Source: Symsagittifera roscoffensis (lineage: Eukaryota > Xenacoelomorpha > Acoela > Convolutidae). Taken from it: 64,000 bases of DNA. Below are positions 32,690 to 43,700 of this stretch, piece after piece. How positions within the stretch are numbered: the first letter of the stretch is position 1; each line of letters opens with the position of its first letter. Where the stretch lies: positions 52,705,858 through 52,769,857 of the forward strand of contig NC_087065.1 in NCBI RefSeq assembly GCF_963678635.1, written 5' to 3'. The notes under the pieces were generated by a model that saw nothing but the letters and a program-made list of their open reading frames with translations, did no database searches and was not told the origin of the DNA. The position numbers and the translations under genes are program-made.

Positions 32690-33050
32690 TGAAACATATA
32701 TTTTCAGATGATTTTCACTGTTGGTCCTTTTTATACTTTGACTCAACTATGTTTTGGTTTTTACCAATTTAAAACTAATAAAATACTCGTATTGAGCTCA
32801 ATCACTGTTTTAACATAAGTAGCTTCAGTCAAATAAACTAGTTGACGCAAACAGAGTGTTAATTCATTTAAATGTGTGAAATTCTTAGGCTCGTTTTCAA
32901 TAACAATTTTTAATAGCATGACAAATCTTTGACGATAAGAAAGAAAGCCAGAAAATGATATCCACATGAAACTAGGACGAAAAAGAAAAGTTCAGGAATT
33001 AGGACGATTAACTTTAATTATCGCGGGAAAAGAATTAGAAGGAATTATTG
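32690..33050. other. Polinton right subterminal region
   Basis: AT-rich, no gene. It lies between the PolB stop and the right boundary repeat. Confidence 0.4.
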
Positions 33051-33260
33051 TATCGGGTCCCGGTTGTTAAGCTCAGCTTAACAAGATCCTGAGGAGGGGG
33101 TCTTTTACTCTAGGTGTGGGAACTTGCGTTCATTTACAAAATCCTAGGATAGGGGTCCTCCAAAGAATTAAGGACCCCTTTCCTAGGATATTACTTTAAG
33201 TGAGGACCCCCCCCCCCCTCCCCCTTAGGAAGGACCCCCCTTAGGATCCGGGACACGATA
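33051..33260. repeat. Right boundary repeat of the Polinton
   Basis: Reverse complement of 10094-10312: it starts TATCGGGTCCCGG, has the AAAATCCTAGGA hairpin and a run of 13 C, and ends GGATCCGGGACACGATA. The outer 17 bases match the left boundary exactly in inverted orientation. Confidence 0.65.
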
Positions 33261-33282
33261 CAAAACCACTCCACTGAACCCC

Positions 33283-34143
33283 GTGGTGTCGAGAAGCCTC
33301 TCTTGTCTTTCTCAAGAGATGTTGAGCCTTGCTACCTACTCCTGTTGCTCGCTGAGCTGTCCCTCGAATCACTTCTTCCTCCTAACCTGGCCTCAACGAA
33401 TTGAGGGTACCTTCGTCAGTCAGATGATGGGGAACCCTTTCATCAGGACTGAGGGTCAGTTGCTCTTCGCGTGCTGCCTGGTTGGAATTTTGCTAGAGGA
33501 TCTAACTTCGACCGACAAGCTGAAGTAGGGCGATAAGGGCGTTCATTTCTACTTAATGATGACTCAGTATGTGGCTCGGAGACAATTCTGGACTGACGCA
33601 AGAAGGAAAGGTGTTGTGTGTTTCTTGAGATGCATCATGTCGGTGATACTTGATGCTGTGATCCAAACTTGTTACGAGAGGGCAACAAAAAACAGGGCAT
33701 TGGAAAATAGAGTCTCCAGCATCATTCTGAAAGTAAAACAAAACGCCGGGACTGAGAAGGAGGATGATTCTAGGCAGTCTCTCGAGAATCATGTGAAGGT
33801 TGACGAGATCAGGAGATGCTCCAACAGAAAATTCGACAGTGGCCATGACGTGCATCGTGTTATGACACATGCTGAATATCAATCCAAACCTTTCAAACGG
33901 AGAGAATACCATTATGTCTCTCGAGTCATGTGGGTATCTTTTAACCTTTTCTTGAGTAGAGAGGCAGGTTTGGCGTACTTGAATTTTGGAATCACTGAGT
34001 TGCTGAAGTTTTGGACAGAGAAGATAATTGAAATCGACAGTCTAGAGAGAAATAAACCGAGCCTGGGTTTGCTTCTTGAAAACGATTTCGAGATTATTCG
34101 CGTGCCTTGCTCAGGACAAAGGGTGGAGTTGAGATATATATGA
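33283..34143 (+). pseudogene. Unknown GC-rich protein family, fragment 1
   Basis: The main frame is 33556-34143 (195 codons). It contains VDEIRRCSNRKFDSGHDVHR, an NLFLSRE segment and LLKFWTEKIIEID. The same spaced residues recur at 46970-47524 (RCSN, a Tyr ten to fifteen residues later, VSxV, NxFL, FWxE+xxE), so this is one family in two diverged copies. Predominantly helical, no cysteine clusters, no membrane span. I cannot name it. Base composition is more GC-rich than the adjoining Polinton. It may be the 3' coding part of an LTR retroelement. Confidence 0.5.
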
Positions 34144-34179
34144 AGCAAGAGTATTATAGCCCGGTGCCCAAATTCTCAG

Positions 34180-34850
34180 TGTTTTTAATAGTAATCACGT
34201 AGTCTGGGGATCCGAGATCCAAATGTGTGGTTTTCTTCGCATGTAACGAAAGCTGTTCAAAAGTCGTATGACTGATGGCCTAAAAATGATAACTTTTTAC
34301 TTAGCCCTAAACAGACCGAAAAATCAACTGGCTCGGTCTAGAAAGTGAAAAACGGGTAGAATTTAAGTAACTGACGCCAACCAGTTGTCAGTAGGTGCTT
34401 TTTCTACGCTACGTCACTATGTAATATTTGGGCGAATGTTACATAGACGTTTTTATGGATCTGCCAGGTGGACCTGTTAAAGGCATAAGACCATCAAGAT
34501 CAGCATACATTTCAGTGACGAACCCTTCGCTCCGGGCGTATGCCCAAATTAGAGGCCTTAATGACCTTTGTTGTACTAGGGGGAATGTGCCGACCCTCCG
34601 CCTAGTTTTTTTTTAGCTTTTTAACTTTGTTAAGACCGAAAATTCCGGGGACGGAGGGTTAGGTGGGAAGTCATGAGCCCGCTGATCCCAAGGTCCCGGA
34701 GCCAAAAACAATTAAAAAGAAAGCGTAAATCCAAACAAAAGTAGCGAATAACCAAGAAAAAGCTAAAAACAAATTTATCTGAAAAGAAAAAAGTACAAAA
34801 AACAGTATAAAATCCAAAAAAGACCAAAAACAATATTTTATCTTGGTGCC
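34180..34850. repeat. LTR-like dispersed repeat, copy A
   Basis: About 660 bases matching 51367-52018 (copy C), with its first 270 bases also matching 50475-50740 (copy B). Landmarks are TCACGTAGTCTGGGGATCCG, TTAGGGCTAAGTAAAAAGTT (as complement), GGGCGAATGTTACATAGACG, and a purine-rich AAAACAATTAAAAAGAAAGC near the end. It lies between two fragments of the unknown GC-rich family, as a solo LTR or subterminal repeat might. Confidence 0.7.
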
Positions 34851-34867
34851 CACATCCTCAAGCGAGC

Positions 34868-35636
34868 TTGAACGAGCACACCACAGAGCAAATAAAGCTG
34901 TTAACTGAGGAAATTGAGGAGCTGGGTAGGCTGAATGTGATACACAATTTGCTCTTGCCTCATCATGAGGAGTCCAAAGCCAGAACAGAAGAGTTCAGAG
35001 ACAATCTGCCGAAGAAGAGTGAGCCGGGCGACTATCTAGCGGTAGATTCCAGAGCGGAACAATCCAGAGACGCACTGCCGAAGAAGATGGAGCCGCGCAC
35101 CTGATCTAGCCACTGGAGGTGAAGGGCACTCATGTGATGGACGATTGTGTGTGAGGATTCGTTCATTCCAGAAGAAAGACTTGGCCACGTGGTTTGGTGA
35201 TGACACAGAAAAGGATAAAAGTGATGTACAGGTCCTAGCTGATTGCTACGCGAGCACAACAATGAACTTGGCAACGGCACAAGAATTTTTCTCAAAAATA
35301 TGTAGTCTAGAGTAGCTAGAGATGTTGCAGTCTGAACATCATTCAGTCACGGCGTTGAGTGTGGAGTCCTGGCCAGGAGTGCTGCAGATGATCCAGAAAA
35401 ACATCAAGAGATGGATGGTGGGCCTAGAAGCAGAAATGGGATTCCCAGTGAGCGATGCCTATAGTCTGCCGATTATTACGAAATCCCTGGTGGGATCGGT
35501 GATTGCTATTTTCTGCGGGATCCGCTATCCGTTGCATATATCGTTGGTGAAAGTGTCCAGCCATAGGGTGATGATCAACATGGCCTTTTCGGTGCCTATT
35601 ATTGTAGATTATAACACCATCACAATTTTTTTATGA
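34868..35636 (+). pseudogene. Unknown GC-rich protein family, fragment 2
   Basis: Frames at 34868-35104 and 35322-35636, joined by shifted sequence, resemble 47560-48140. Shared pattern: an LGxxxVIHxLL segment, then VLADCYASTTMNLATAQEFF against LIADCHRVMEVNLSTALGFC, then VTALSVESWPGVLQ against VTSLSVQVFPGALQ and RWMVGLE against RWREGLE. Family unknown; it is the continuation of the 33.3-34.1 kb fragment, split from it by the LTR-like repeat. Confidence 0.5.
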
Positions 35637-35639
35637 GAT

Positions 35640-36283
35640 TTCGACAACTATGAAAAAACCTGCCTTAGATCTTGGATAGTATATGTATAGTTGCTATTTA
35701 AAGGAGGTATAAAACAAAGGAACGAAAATGATATGCGACTCCCTTCACTAAAGTAGCACCAAACTGCAGAGCCAAAGATCAAAGAATCACTTGCCAAAGA
35801 TCACTTGCTCTGATTGAAAAGAATTGTTACACAAATCATGGTACCTCTGTGTGCAGTTTTGTTAGAATTTGATTTTCTGTTGCTCCGAAAACAATTATAA
35901 CCCCGAAAAATTTTCCGTATAGTATTTTGTCAAATAGCAAGGCTTCGGATATACATACTAAGTCGTAAGCATTGGCTAACAGAAAATTTGAAAAGTTTAA
36001 ACTTTCCCGATTTACATTATGAAGCTATAAAATAGAAGCTGTAAAGGAAATTGAATGGAATCAAAATCTATTCCAAACCGAGCTGTTTTCTGCATTGTTC
36101 TGGTAGTGTACACATAACGGAGGCTGCATTGCCCAATCGGAAAGGAAGGCTATCTGCCCTTTTGTGGACAGTTTCCTGGGTAAGCCGTTTCAACAAACCG
36201 AATAGAAATTTTGGAGCAGACGTTCCTGCTCTACCGTGAACTTCAATCGCAATCGGTTGAAATATGACGCCCCTCTCCCTGAG
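35640..36283. other. No gene
   Basis: AT-rich until about 36050, then a GC-richer 200 bases with a 62-codon frame of no recognisable content. It ends abruptly where the second Polinton segment begins (TTCTTATCAACAACAG). Confidence 0.4.
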
Positions 36284-36483
36284 TTCTTATCAACAACAGA
36301 TTTTCTTTTTCTACAAGTTTAAATGAACCGCAAAAAGTTTCATATCAAGTCCTTCGAAATATTAAAGCATGGCTATTTGGTTTAGCGGGCAATAGCTAAC
36401 CCGGCGTTACGCTCCTCGGGAACGCCTCCCGCTTGTGTAGTAACATTTTTTTGATATACAAGAGAGCGAAAGAAAACCAATAT

Positions 36484-37110
36484 TTAAAAGTTGAATTTCT
36501 TCTCCATGATAATTTTCACAAACAAAGTGTTTGGATCAATTTCCATACAACCATACCCACTTAAAATTATGTCAATTATTCTAGAAAACTCAGCAGCATT
36601 TTCACCATTCAAAAAATTAGTAAAGCGTTCAATTGTTGCGTTAGTAATCATGTCAGTTTGAGTTTGAACAGATTTAGTCTGCGAGCCAAAGCAAACTTGA
36701 GGCAATTGTCTGCGAACTGGAACACCACTAACATCTAGGTTGTTGAAGGAGTTATAATTCACAGCTATTTTCAGTTTTTCCATCAGAGGGCCAGACAATT
36801 CATAGTTGGAGCAACCCAAAATTAAATATTTGAGTGTAGAGAGAACACAAGGGACAACGAAGGCTTTTGAAGTCAACTTGTTTAGTAAATCGGTAGACTC
36901 TTTTGTGAATTCGACCATCACTTGATAATGATTTTCGTTGTCAATTGAATGATTGAAAATATTTAATTTATTCGAATGGGAGGATACCGCAATATTTGCT
37001 TTTGAAGCAAAGCCTGAGAAGTTGGGTTCATTATTCAGGACGAAAAGTTTGTAATTTTTACGGAAATGTTTGAAATAATTAGGGGATTGCTCATACATTG
37101 CTTCAACCAT
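36484..37110 (-). CDS. ORF A of the TIR element, copy 2 (intact)
   Basis: 208-codon minus-strand frame starting ATG (MVEAMYEQSPNYFKHF). It is mixed alpha/beta in look, with LNKLTSKAFVVPCVLSTLKY, then ILGCSNYELSGPLMEKLKIA and IERFTNFLNGENAAEFSRII. No zinc motif, P-loop or DDE triad. The family is unknown to me. It lies about 50 bases inside the left inverted repeat, downstream of the PC4-like gene on the same strand, so the two may be co-transcribed. Confidence 0.6.
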   Translation of the reverse strand: MVEAMYEQSPNYFKHFRKNYKLFVLNNEPNFSGFASKANIAVSSHSNKLNIFNHSIDNENHYQVMVEFTKESTDLLNKLTSKAFVVPCVLSTLKYLILGCSNYELSGPLMEKLKIAVNYNSFNNLDVSGVPVRRQLPQVCFGSQTKSVQTQTDMITNATIERFTNFLNGENAAEFSRIIDIILSGYGCMEIDPNTLFVKIIMEKKFNF

Positions 37111-37147
37111 TGCTTTGAAGTTTCAATAGAATAACGAGTTAATAATG

Positions 37148-37450
37148 TTACACAACCCGACAGTTATCATCGTTTTCACTTTCGCATTCCTTTTCAGAGC
37201 ATGAAGATTTTTTAGATTTGTTTCGCTTTTTTCGAAGTTTTTCAGTCACGTCGCAATTTTTTGCTTTCGTCCATCTTTTGATTTTTGTATAATTGTCCGC
37301 CAAGGACTCAAAATCACCAGTTGACAAAGTTATTCCTTGTCGATACTTGAAAGTTCCCTCTTCGTCTTTTTTGTACAATTTGATAGTTATGTAAGTACCG
37401 GTCTGTGCGAATGTTTTTGCACCGACTCTAACCAAACGTTTATCATTCAA
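37148..37450 (-). CDS. PC4-like single-strand-binding protein of the TIR element, copy 2
   Basis: The frame reads RLVRVGAKTFAQTGTYITIK, LYKKDEEGTFKYRQGITLST and GDFESLADNYTKIKRW. This follows the pattern of the PC4/p15 transcriptional coactivator fold: a strand with a basic V-R-V start, an aromatic Lys/Glu-rich strand, a KxGIxLTxxxFExL turn and helix. PC4 proteins bind single-stranded or melted DNA. A Lys/Ser/Glu/Cys-rich tail (EKLRKKRNKSKKSSCSEKEC) follows. The frame is open upstream to about 37530 without an ATG, so the true start may be further 5' or spliced. The homology call is from pattern only. Confidence 0.5.
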   Translation of the reverse strand: MNDKRLVRVGAKTFAQTGTYITIKLYKKDEEGTFKYRQGITLSTGDFESLADNYTKIKRWTKAKNCDVTEKLRKKRNKSKKSSCSEKECESENDDNCRVV

Positions 37451-38133
37451 AGATATATCTCTAAAATCATCGAAATAGTCAACATCCGTTTCAAGAGAAG
37501 CGTATATTATAAATGAATAACAACCAACTGGTTTTTAGTGTGGAACGTTGAAGAATGACTGATCACAGAATACGAGACAGATCATGCGCTCCCAAAGTAA
37601 AAGTTTAGATGATAACTTTTACGAGTGCCTTACGCCATATTGATAAAACTTAATCACCAAGGATATACTTTCTTTAACGATAACCCACTTTTTATATGGG
37701 TATTTAGTTACTTTTTCCCCCCGCTATACTCAAAAAATTTTCTAGTGTTTTTTATTGTGACGGTTAATTTAATGACTGCTATGAATCATGGTAGAGAATT
37801 TCTAACAGCATGACAAAGAATGTCTGGCAAACTATCATGAAAACTTGATTTTGAGTGCTTTCGCCTGTAGCCACTATAATAAAGCTATCACATAAATCTA
37901 AAAAATCGGTTTTTCACATTTATTCCTAACATGACATCAGGCATCATGCGTAAAAGAATGAATAAATTTTGATAGCCTCGCCTAAAAAATTATTAGCTTT
38001 GACCTAATTGAACCATGCCACCCCTTTCCTGATCTCATTCTCATTAATAAATTTTTCATACTTTTCATTCTCTCAATTTCATTTCGGTATTTCAGTCATT
38101 TTATTTTAACAAAACTTGAAACATCTTCAAGTC

Positions 38134-38778
38134 ATGACTAGTCTTTTACAAATAATCTCAGTGTCTGATCGAGAAAGAACAATTATCTACCAAACATACA
38201 CGAAAGAGTCGATTGCAGTCATCCATCAACAGAAAGAGAGAATCTCTCCGTCTACAGCAAGTCCGTTCAATGACTTGGCTCCCCGAAAAAACGACGGGAA
38301 TCAAAACGAGGAATGGACTACAAAAAGTCATATCATGCTACCGAACTACCTCCTTGATCACATCGATCTACTTCGACAGAATCGAAAACGAATGTACGAG
38401 AGTTGCACTATTCACTAGAGCTATTCGGCATTAGAAGAGACGGAGATAAACGACACAACCTCGCTCGAGCAGTCTCCAAGAAAAATTCTCTTCGCGTATG
38501 ACTGCGAGTCAATGTCGTTGAATGAAAGTCAGGAGGGATGTATTCTTGATTATGCAGAGCGCGAAGTGTACTGGGATATTCCGACAGCAATGTCTCCCAA
38601 GTCGTTTGTTAGGGGAGCAGTTTCAACTCCAGAACACTCAACTTCCTATTCGGATGCTCGGGTTTCGTCGAGTGCGGAGACAATTGATCTAGTGACCCCA
38701 GATCTCATTCAAGGCACCCCATCAAATGCAGCTTGCTATGCGCCAAAAAAGAGGAAACTACAGTTTCGAGAGTTCTAA
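38134..38778 (+). pseudogene. ORF C (nuclear-signal protein), copy 2
   Basis: ATG at 38134 (MTSLLQIISVSDRERTIIYQ). One in-frame TAG at 38416 (after RMYESCTIH), then open again for 120 codons to the end. The second half has AYDCES and is Ser/Thr-rich. It finishes CYAPKKRKLQF, a good match to a monopartite nuclear import signal. About 214 residues in all. No known domain; a nuclear role is inferred. The TAG is shared with copy 1. Confidence 0.5.
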
Positions 38779-39950
38779 TAACTTAAACAAAAAACTTTCC
38801 TTTGTTTCAAATATTATTCCAAGGTTTTATATTTTCTTTTTTGTTTGATTTGAGTTTTAAGCAGTTTTAACATTACTGTGATGTGATTACTGTGTGTATA
38901 TTTTTTGTCTCAGATTTTATTTTCCTTAATAGATCAATTAAGTTTTGCCCCGTAAAATCTAATTGATCTATTAATTAAAATTTAAAAAAATATATTACAT
39001 ATCAACCATTAATTAAAAAAATAATTAATTAAAATTTAAAAAAAATCATACATCGAGAATAATTTTTCGCTAAAATTGTTGTTTGAGAAAGAATGAGTGA
39101 GAGAGAAGGATATGTACACTTGCTCAGTAGTGAGCCCCGTTTGGATTATCCTTTTCAGGATATTGCTTTCTTTTCAAAAGAAAGATAAATATGGAAGGGT
39201 CCAACATTATCTTGTTGGTAGTCCAACCATATTTAATTGGCTTTTTTTTATCAAACACTCTCTGTTCTCTCTCTCTCTCTCTCTTATCATAATTTGTGCC
39301 CGGTGGGGCTAACCAGGTCTTACGCAAAGTAACAGAGAGTGTTTTAAGCCATAATTCTGCTTTCTATTACATTTATATACATGTTTTGGGTGTAAAACGG
39401 ACAATTTTTTGGTAAAAATGTGGAGAAATGAAAACTTATGTTTTTTTTCGAAAAATGAACATGACCCTTAACCCTGCTCAGAAATCCATGGCGAATTTAT
39501 TGAGGGTAGTTTCAATGGATTTGGAGAGAAACAATTTTTTCCTAATTTTTTTAAAATATTTACACAAAAATCAGATTTTCTCAAAAAATCACAAATTTTT
39601 AAGCGTCTACTCTCATTGATTGGGCTATAATTGTTTTTTAATTTCTACGCTTGTCTTAATAACGTATCAGATAGCTCCTAAAAATTTCAAACCACATTCA
39701 TTTGAATTTAACATGAGAACGAATAATTCAAGCTAAAAATGAAGGAAAAAAAAGTTGAAAAATTATGTTTTTTAGGTTTCGAACACGACCAGTAAAACTG
39801 TGCTCGAGTACCCATAAAACTTACTGGTTTTTTTTGTTGCAAGATACAAAATTCATTTTTTTAAATATTACTTTTCCTTTTTTCACAACATAATAAGTTT
39901 GAGGTTTTCCTTTATTTTGAAAAAAAAAATTTTCACTTGAATTTACAGAA
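38779..39950. other. AT-rich non-coding right part of TIR element 2
   Basis: Counterpart of 26757-27938, with paired GAGAGA and CTCTCT runs near 39095 and 39265 and the same AATTAATTAAAATTT block. No gene seen. Confidence 0.6.
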
Positions 39951-40060
39951 CGGGAGGCGTTCCCGAGGAGCGTAGCGACGAGCAGGGCCGGGTTAGCTTT
40001 TGCCCCTTAAACCAAACGGCTATGCCTTAACATTTCAAAGGACATGATATGAAATGTTTC

Positions 40061-40759
40061 ACGGGACACTGAGTGACATGAAGGAAACTTTGATTCCGAT
40101 ATCTTTTATGCGTTCAAATGACAATCTATACTTATCATGCATCGGCAACTATCAAGGTATCTAACTTGCAAAATTTTCATTTTATAAGTTTACTAATTTA
40201 TTTCAACTTAATTAGATAGTTTGTTTTCAGAATACTTTTATCTCATGTTTCTACTTTTTATTATACCTATTTAAGCAAACCAAGAAGTGGGCTTGAAATC
40301 AGTAGGAAATTACTGTTTCACAGTAAAATTAGTCAGAAAAAGTTTTAGGCTCTATCTGAATCATTCTAAGCTTTAAGTTTTGTAATTTAGTGCTGAAATT
40401 TTAATTGAAAGTCTAAACCATTCCCCTAAAAGTTGCCAAAACTTGAAAAAATTCATGGCTACCCCTTAAAATTAACAGCAAAAGTTTGAGGCTGTAATTG
40501 AATCAGTTTTTAGTATACAAAACCCTTGCACTTGAACAAAGTGATGAAACATATTGAGCCTAAAGCTGTAATAAACCCTGTTTTTGGAAATGAAAGTACT
40601 TATTCTCAAGACGGCGAAGTATAACTCTCGTTAATGGCTGCTACTTGCCCTTACCCGCAAAGTTTTTAGTCCTAGTCACTTCTCGCTTTTGCTTTTTAAT
40701 AACCAGTTTTACTTCAATCTTGAAATAGTCCTGAATTACTTCAGTAACTTCAACAAATA
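40061..40759. other. AT-rich spacer before PolB copy 2
   Basis: About 550 bases with no gene, absent from copy 1, followed by about 150 bases of PolB 5' flank shared with 28000-28164 (CGGCGAAGTATAACTCTCGT). It probably represents Polinton sequence that originally lay between the protease and PolB, or sequence attached to the TIR element. Confidence 0.5.
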
Positions 40760-43700
40760 ATGCCGAATTCTACTTCTATCGCGACACTTGTTCCTTGCCA
40801 GCAGCGCGGAAAAATACTGAGCTCTAAAAGGAACTTGAGAAGACATGAGCAAAAAGTTCACAAGATCCTTCCTCCCCCTCCTCCTCAAACTATTTGCGAT
40901 GAGTGTCTCGAATCATTCGAGAGTTTGTCGGAAGCCCGATAGCACGTCGAGCTGGTACATGGCATGACTTCCAATAGTCATTGTATCTATTGCCATACAA
41001 TATTTCTCACAGCGGAAAGCTATGGACAACACTTGCTGAAGCAGCACGCACTGCCAATTTTGGACGGCATTGAGACGACGTCTTCCGCTGCCCCAACGGA
41101 AAGCGCGTTCAGAGGCAAATTGCGTCGATACGATCTCAAAGTTGGTGAAAAATAAATGGATTTGCTTCAAGTCATGATGCAAAACAAGGAGGAAATAGAT
41201 GCTCTCATAATGGAAAGGGTCAAAGAGGGTCCGAACAAGGTGCAATTCCGCGTGGAAGTGGGAATGATCAAAATTCCCACTGTGCAAGACGGGGACAGTG
41301 GAAACTTCGAAAGGACCATGCTGTTTCTGAACACTAAGACATTGACAGTGTACTTCGAGGGAATAGCTGGGGATCAATTCTTGGAACTGATTGAACATAT
41401 GGTCAACCAAGTCAATTCGTTCTCTTCTCATGGTAGCGGATGGATTATTGACAGAATTGAAAAATTGGAAATTAGTTTCGCGGCCTTCTCACCAATAAGA
41501 GCAGGATCCTACCTCGAGCTATTTGATGCATTCAGCGCAGCATCTACTCTGCTCACAAATATCATTACTAAAGATGATGACCGTTGCTTTCTCTACTGCT
41601 TTGTTGCCGCATATCACAATGTGAATGAGTCGGCCCTCTACCCCACATCTAGACGGTGGCTGGAGAATCTTGACAAAGAAGGAACTGTGAAAATCAATGG
41701 GGAATACGAAATGCCAATGGGTTTGATGGATATGGAGACTTGAAAAGATGAACAATTGTCAAATCAACGTCTTCCGGTAAGCAAGTTCTAATTGCCTTCT
41801 AAAAATCTTAACTTTCCTTCATTAATGTTCTTCACCTATTCAAACACCTTTTATAATACATTCCAAACCTAGGTATTAAAATTATTTTGGCGAATTGTTG
41901 CCCATAAGAGTATCGAGCAGATTCACTACTAGCCTGATTGTGGACTTGTTGCTGCTGACAGATGGATCAAAATATCACTAAGTGTTGATAAGTGATCTCC
42001 AGAAACTGGTCGAGTACGGGCGGCACAAAGTGCACCTATTTCAATCTGAGATTTGCCGCAAATGCTTCCACACATGCGCTTCATTCGAAACTCTGAGAAG
42101 ACATCAAGAACTGTGCTACCAAGACGAAGATGTCGTCATAACAATGCCCAAGCCTGGAAAAGATGACCACAAGTTCAAAAACTTAACAGCTCGTTGGTAC
42201 GTACCCAGAGTAATCTACTTTGATTTGGAGTCACTGCTCTTACCAGTATACTGACCGCAACCTGATCCGCGAAAATCTAGCACGCAAACAATTGAAATCC
42301 ATCAACCGTGCGGCTACGCGTTAGCAGTAATCGAATTTGGAAAAAAGACCATTTAAAGTTTGAGCTGAAAAGAGGACCGAATGTGATGGAAGAGCTAATT
42401 AGCTCCCTTGAATCGTCAGCGAGACAAATTTACGTAGAAAAAAAATAAATATTACACTTTCACTGAAATAACGGACCAGGAACGGGAAGATGCTACAATT
42501 TGTTGGATATGCGAGAACAATTTTTCCGATAATGATCAAGTGGTACTTGATCATTGCCATTACACCAACAAGTTCCTGGGTTGGGCACACAATGAGTGTA
42601 ACGTTAATAGAAAAACAACATTCCAGTGGTGGCTCATAATTGGTCAAATTATGATTTACAATTTATAATCAAAGCGCTGGCAAAAAGCGATTTGGAAAAC
42701 GCTTTTTCCGTAATACCCGCATCTGAAGAAAAATATATATCCTTGACAATCTCAGTATATATAAAAACGTACACGGACAGAAACGGAAAAATCAAAAAAC
42801 TCTACGAAAATCTGAGATTCATTGATTCGTATAGGTTCATGCGATCATCGTTGGCAAAACTTGTCAATAATTTGCCAAACGAAAAGTTTTTTCTGCTGGA
42901 GAACTATTTTGAAAAAGTCGGCCACTCACCTGAAAAAGTCAGTATGTTGAAACAGAAAGGGCATTACCCCTACTCATACTTGAACTCGTTCAAAAAGTTC
43001 TGAGAAACTCGCCTTCCCCCACAAGCAATGTGGAGAAATAGTCTAACAGGAGGGGATGTGAGTGTCTCAAGAAGCGAGTACAATCATGCCCTTAAAGTTT
43101 TCATCGAACTGAAGTGTGGCTCACTTGGTGATTACCACGACTTGTACTTGACTACAGATGTGCTATTGCTTGCTTCCGTTTTCAAAGCTTTTCGTGAAGT
43201 TTGCTATCAAATATACGGGCTGGATTGCGCCTGTTACTTCACGGCAAGTAACCTTTCCGGGGACGCCTTTCTAAAAGTTTATAAGTCCGAACTGAAACTC
43301 TTAACGGACCGTGAACATCTGGACCTTGTGCAGCGAATGATACGAGGAGGCATGTCGTCGGTTTACGCGCGCCGATTTTACAAAGCAAACAATAATTAGC
43401 TCGACAATTTTTTGCCCTCAGAACCATCAAGCTACGTCCTCAATTTTGATGCAAACAATTTGTAGGGGGGATAATGAAACACTGCCTTTACCATTAAACA
43501 ATTTTTCAATAGTTGAAAAAATTCTGGCAGACATACTGCTCACCAGCGAAACCTCAGAGTGGTGTTAAATAGTTGAAGTCAATTTAACCATACCCGAAGA
43601 GCTTCATGACTTCTTTGCTGATTACCCCCTTGCCCCCTCTTGTGAAGTAGTGATCATCGGTGCAATGAGCAACGAGCAAGTTGACATGTTGGGAAAATTG

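Larger units (their letters stand above)
10094..33260 (+). mobile_element. Decayed Polinton/Maverick (adintovirus-like) element
   Basis: The block between two inverted boundary repeats contains the diagnostic Polinton set on one strand: FtsK/HerA-type packaging ATPase, retrovirus-like integrase, two capsid-like proteins, adenain-like cysteine protease and family B DNA polymerase. It spans 23.2 kb. Removing a 3.7 kb nested element and duplications of 3.59 and 1.94 kb leaves about 14 kb, a normal size for the family. Almost every gene has stops or frameshifts. I see no matching 6-base target duplication directly outside the inverted repeats (GTATTG on the left, CAAAAC on the right), so the exact ends are uncertain. 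Confidence 0.85.
36333..40060. mobile_element. 3.7 kb TIR element with PC4-like ORF, copy 2
   Basis: More complete copy. Left inverted repeat 36333-36431, right 39951-40060. They pair over about 100 bases from AAAAGTTTCATATC at the outside, through GGCTATTTGGTTTAG, to GGGAACGCCTCCCG at the inside; the left arm lacks 11 bases (GCTCGTCGCTA region) present in the right. Genes: ORF A (-), a PC4-like ORF (-), ORF C (+). No recognisable transposase, so it is either non-autonomous or of a type I do not know. Confidence 0.8.

Noticed and set aside
33283-33300. Extension of the Polinton inverted repeat beyond 33260 (GACACCAC shared with 10055)
   Set aside because: Only scattered matches in gapped alignment; not enough to extend the repeat or define a target duplication.
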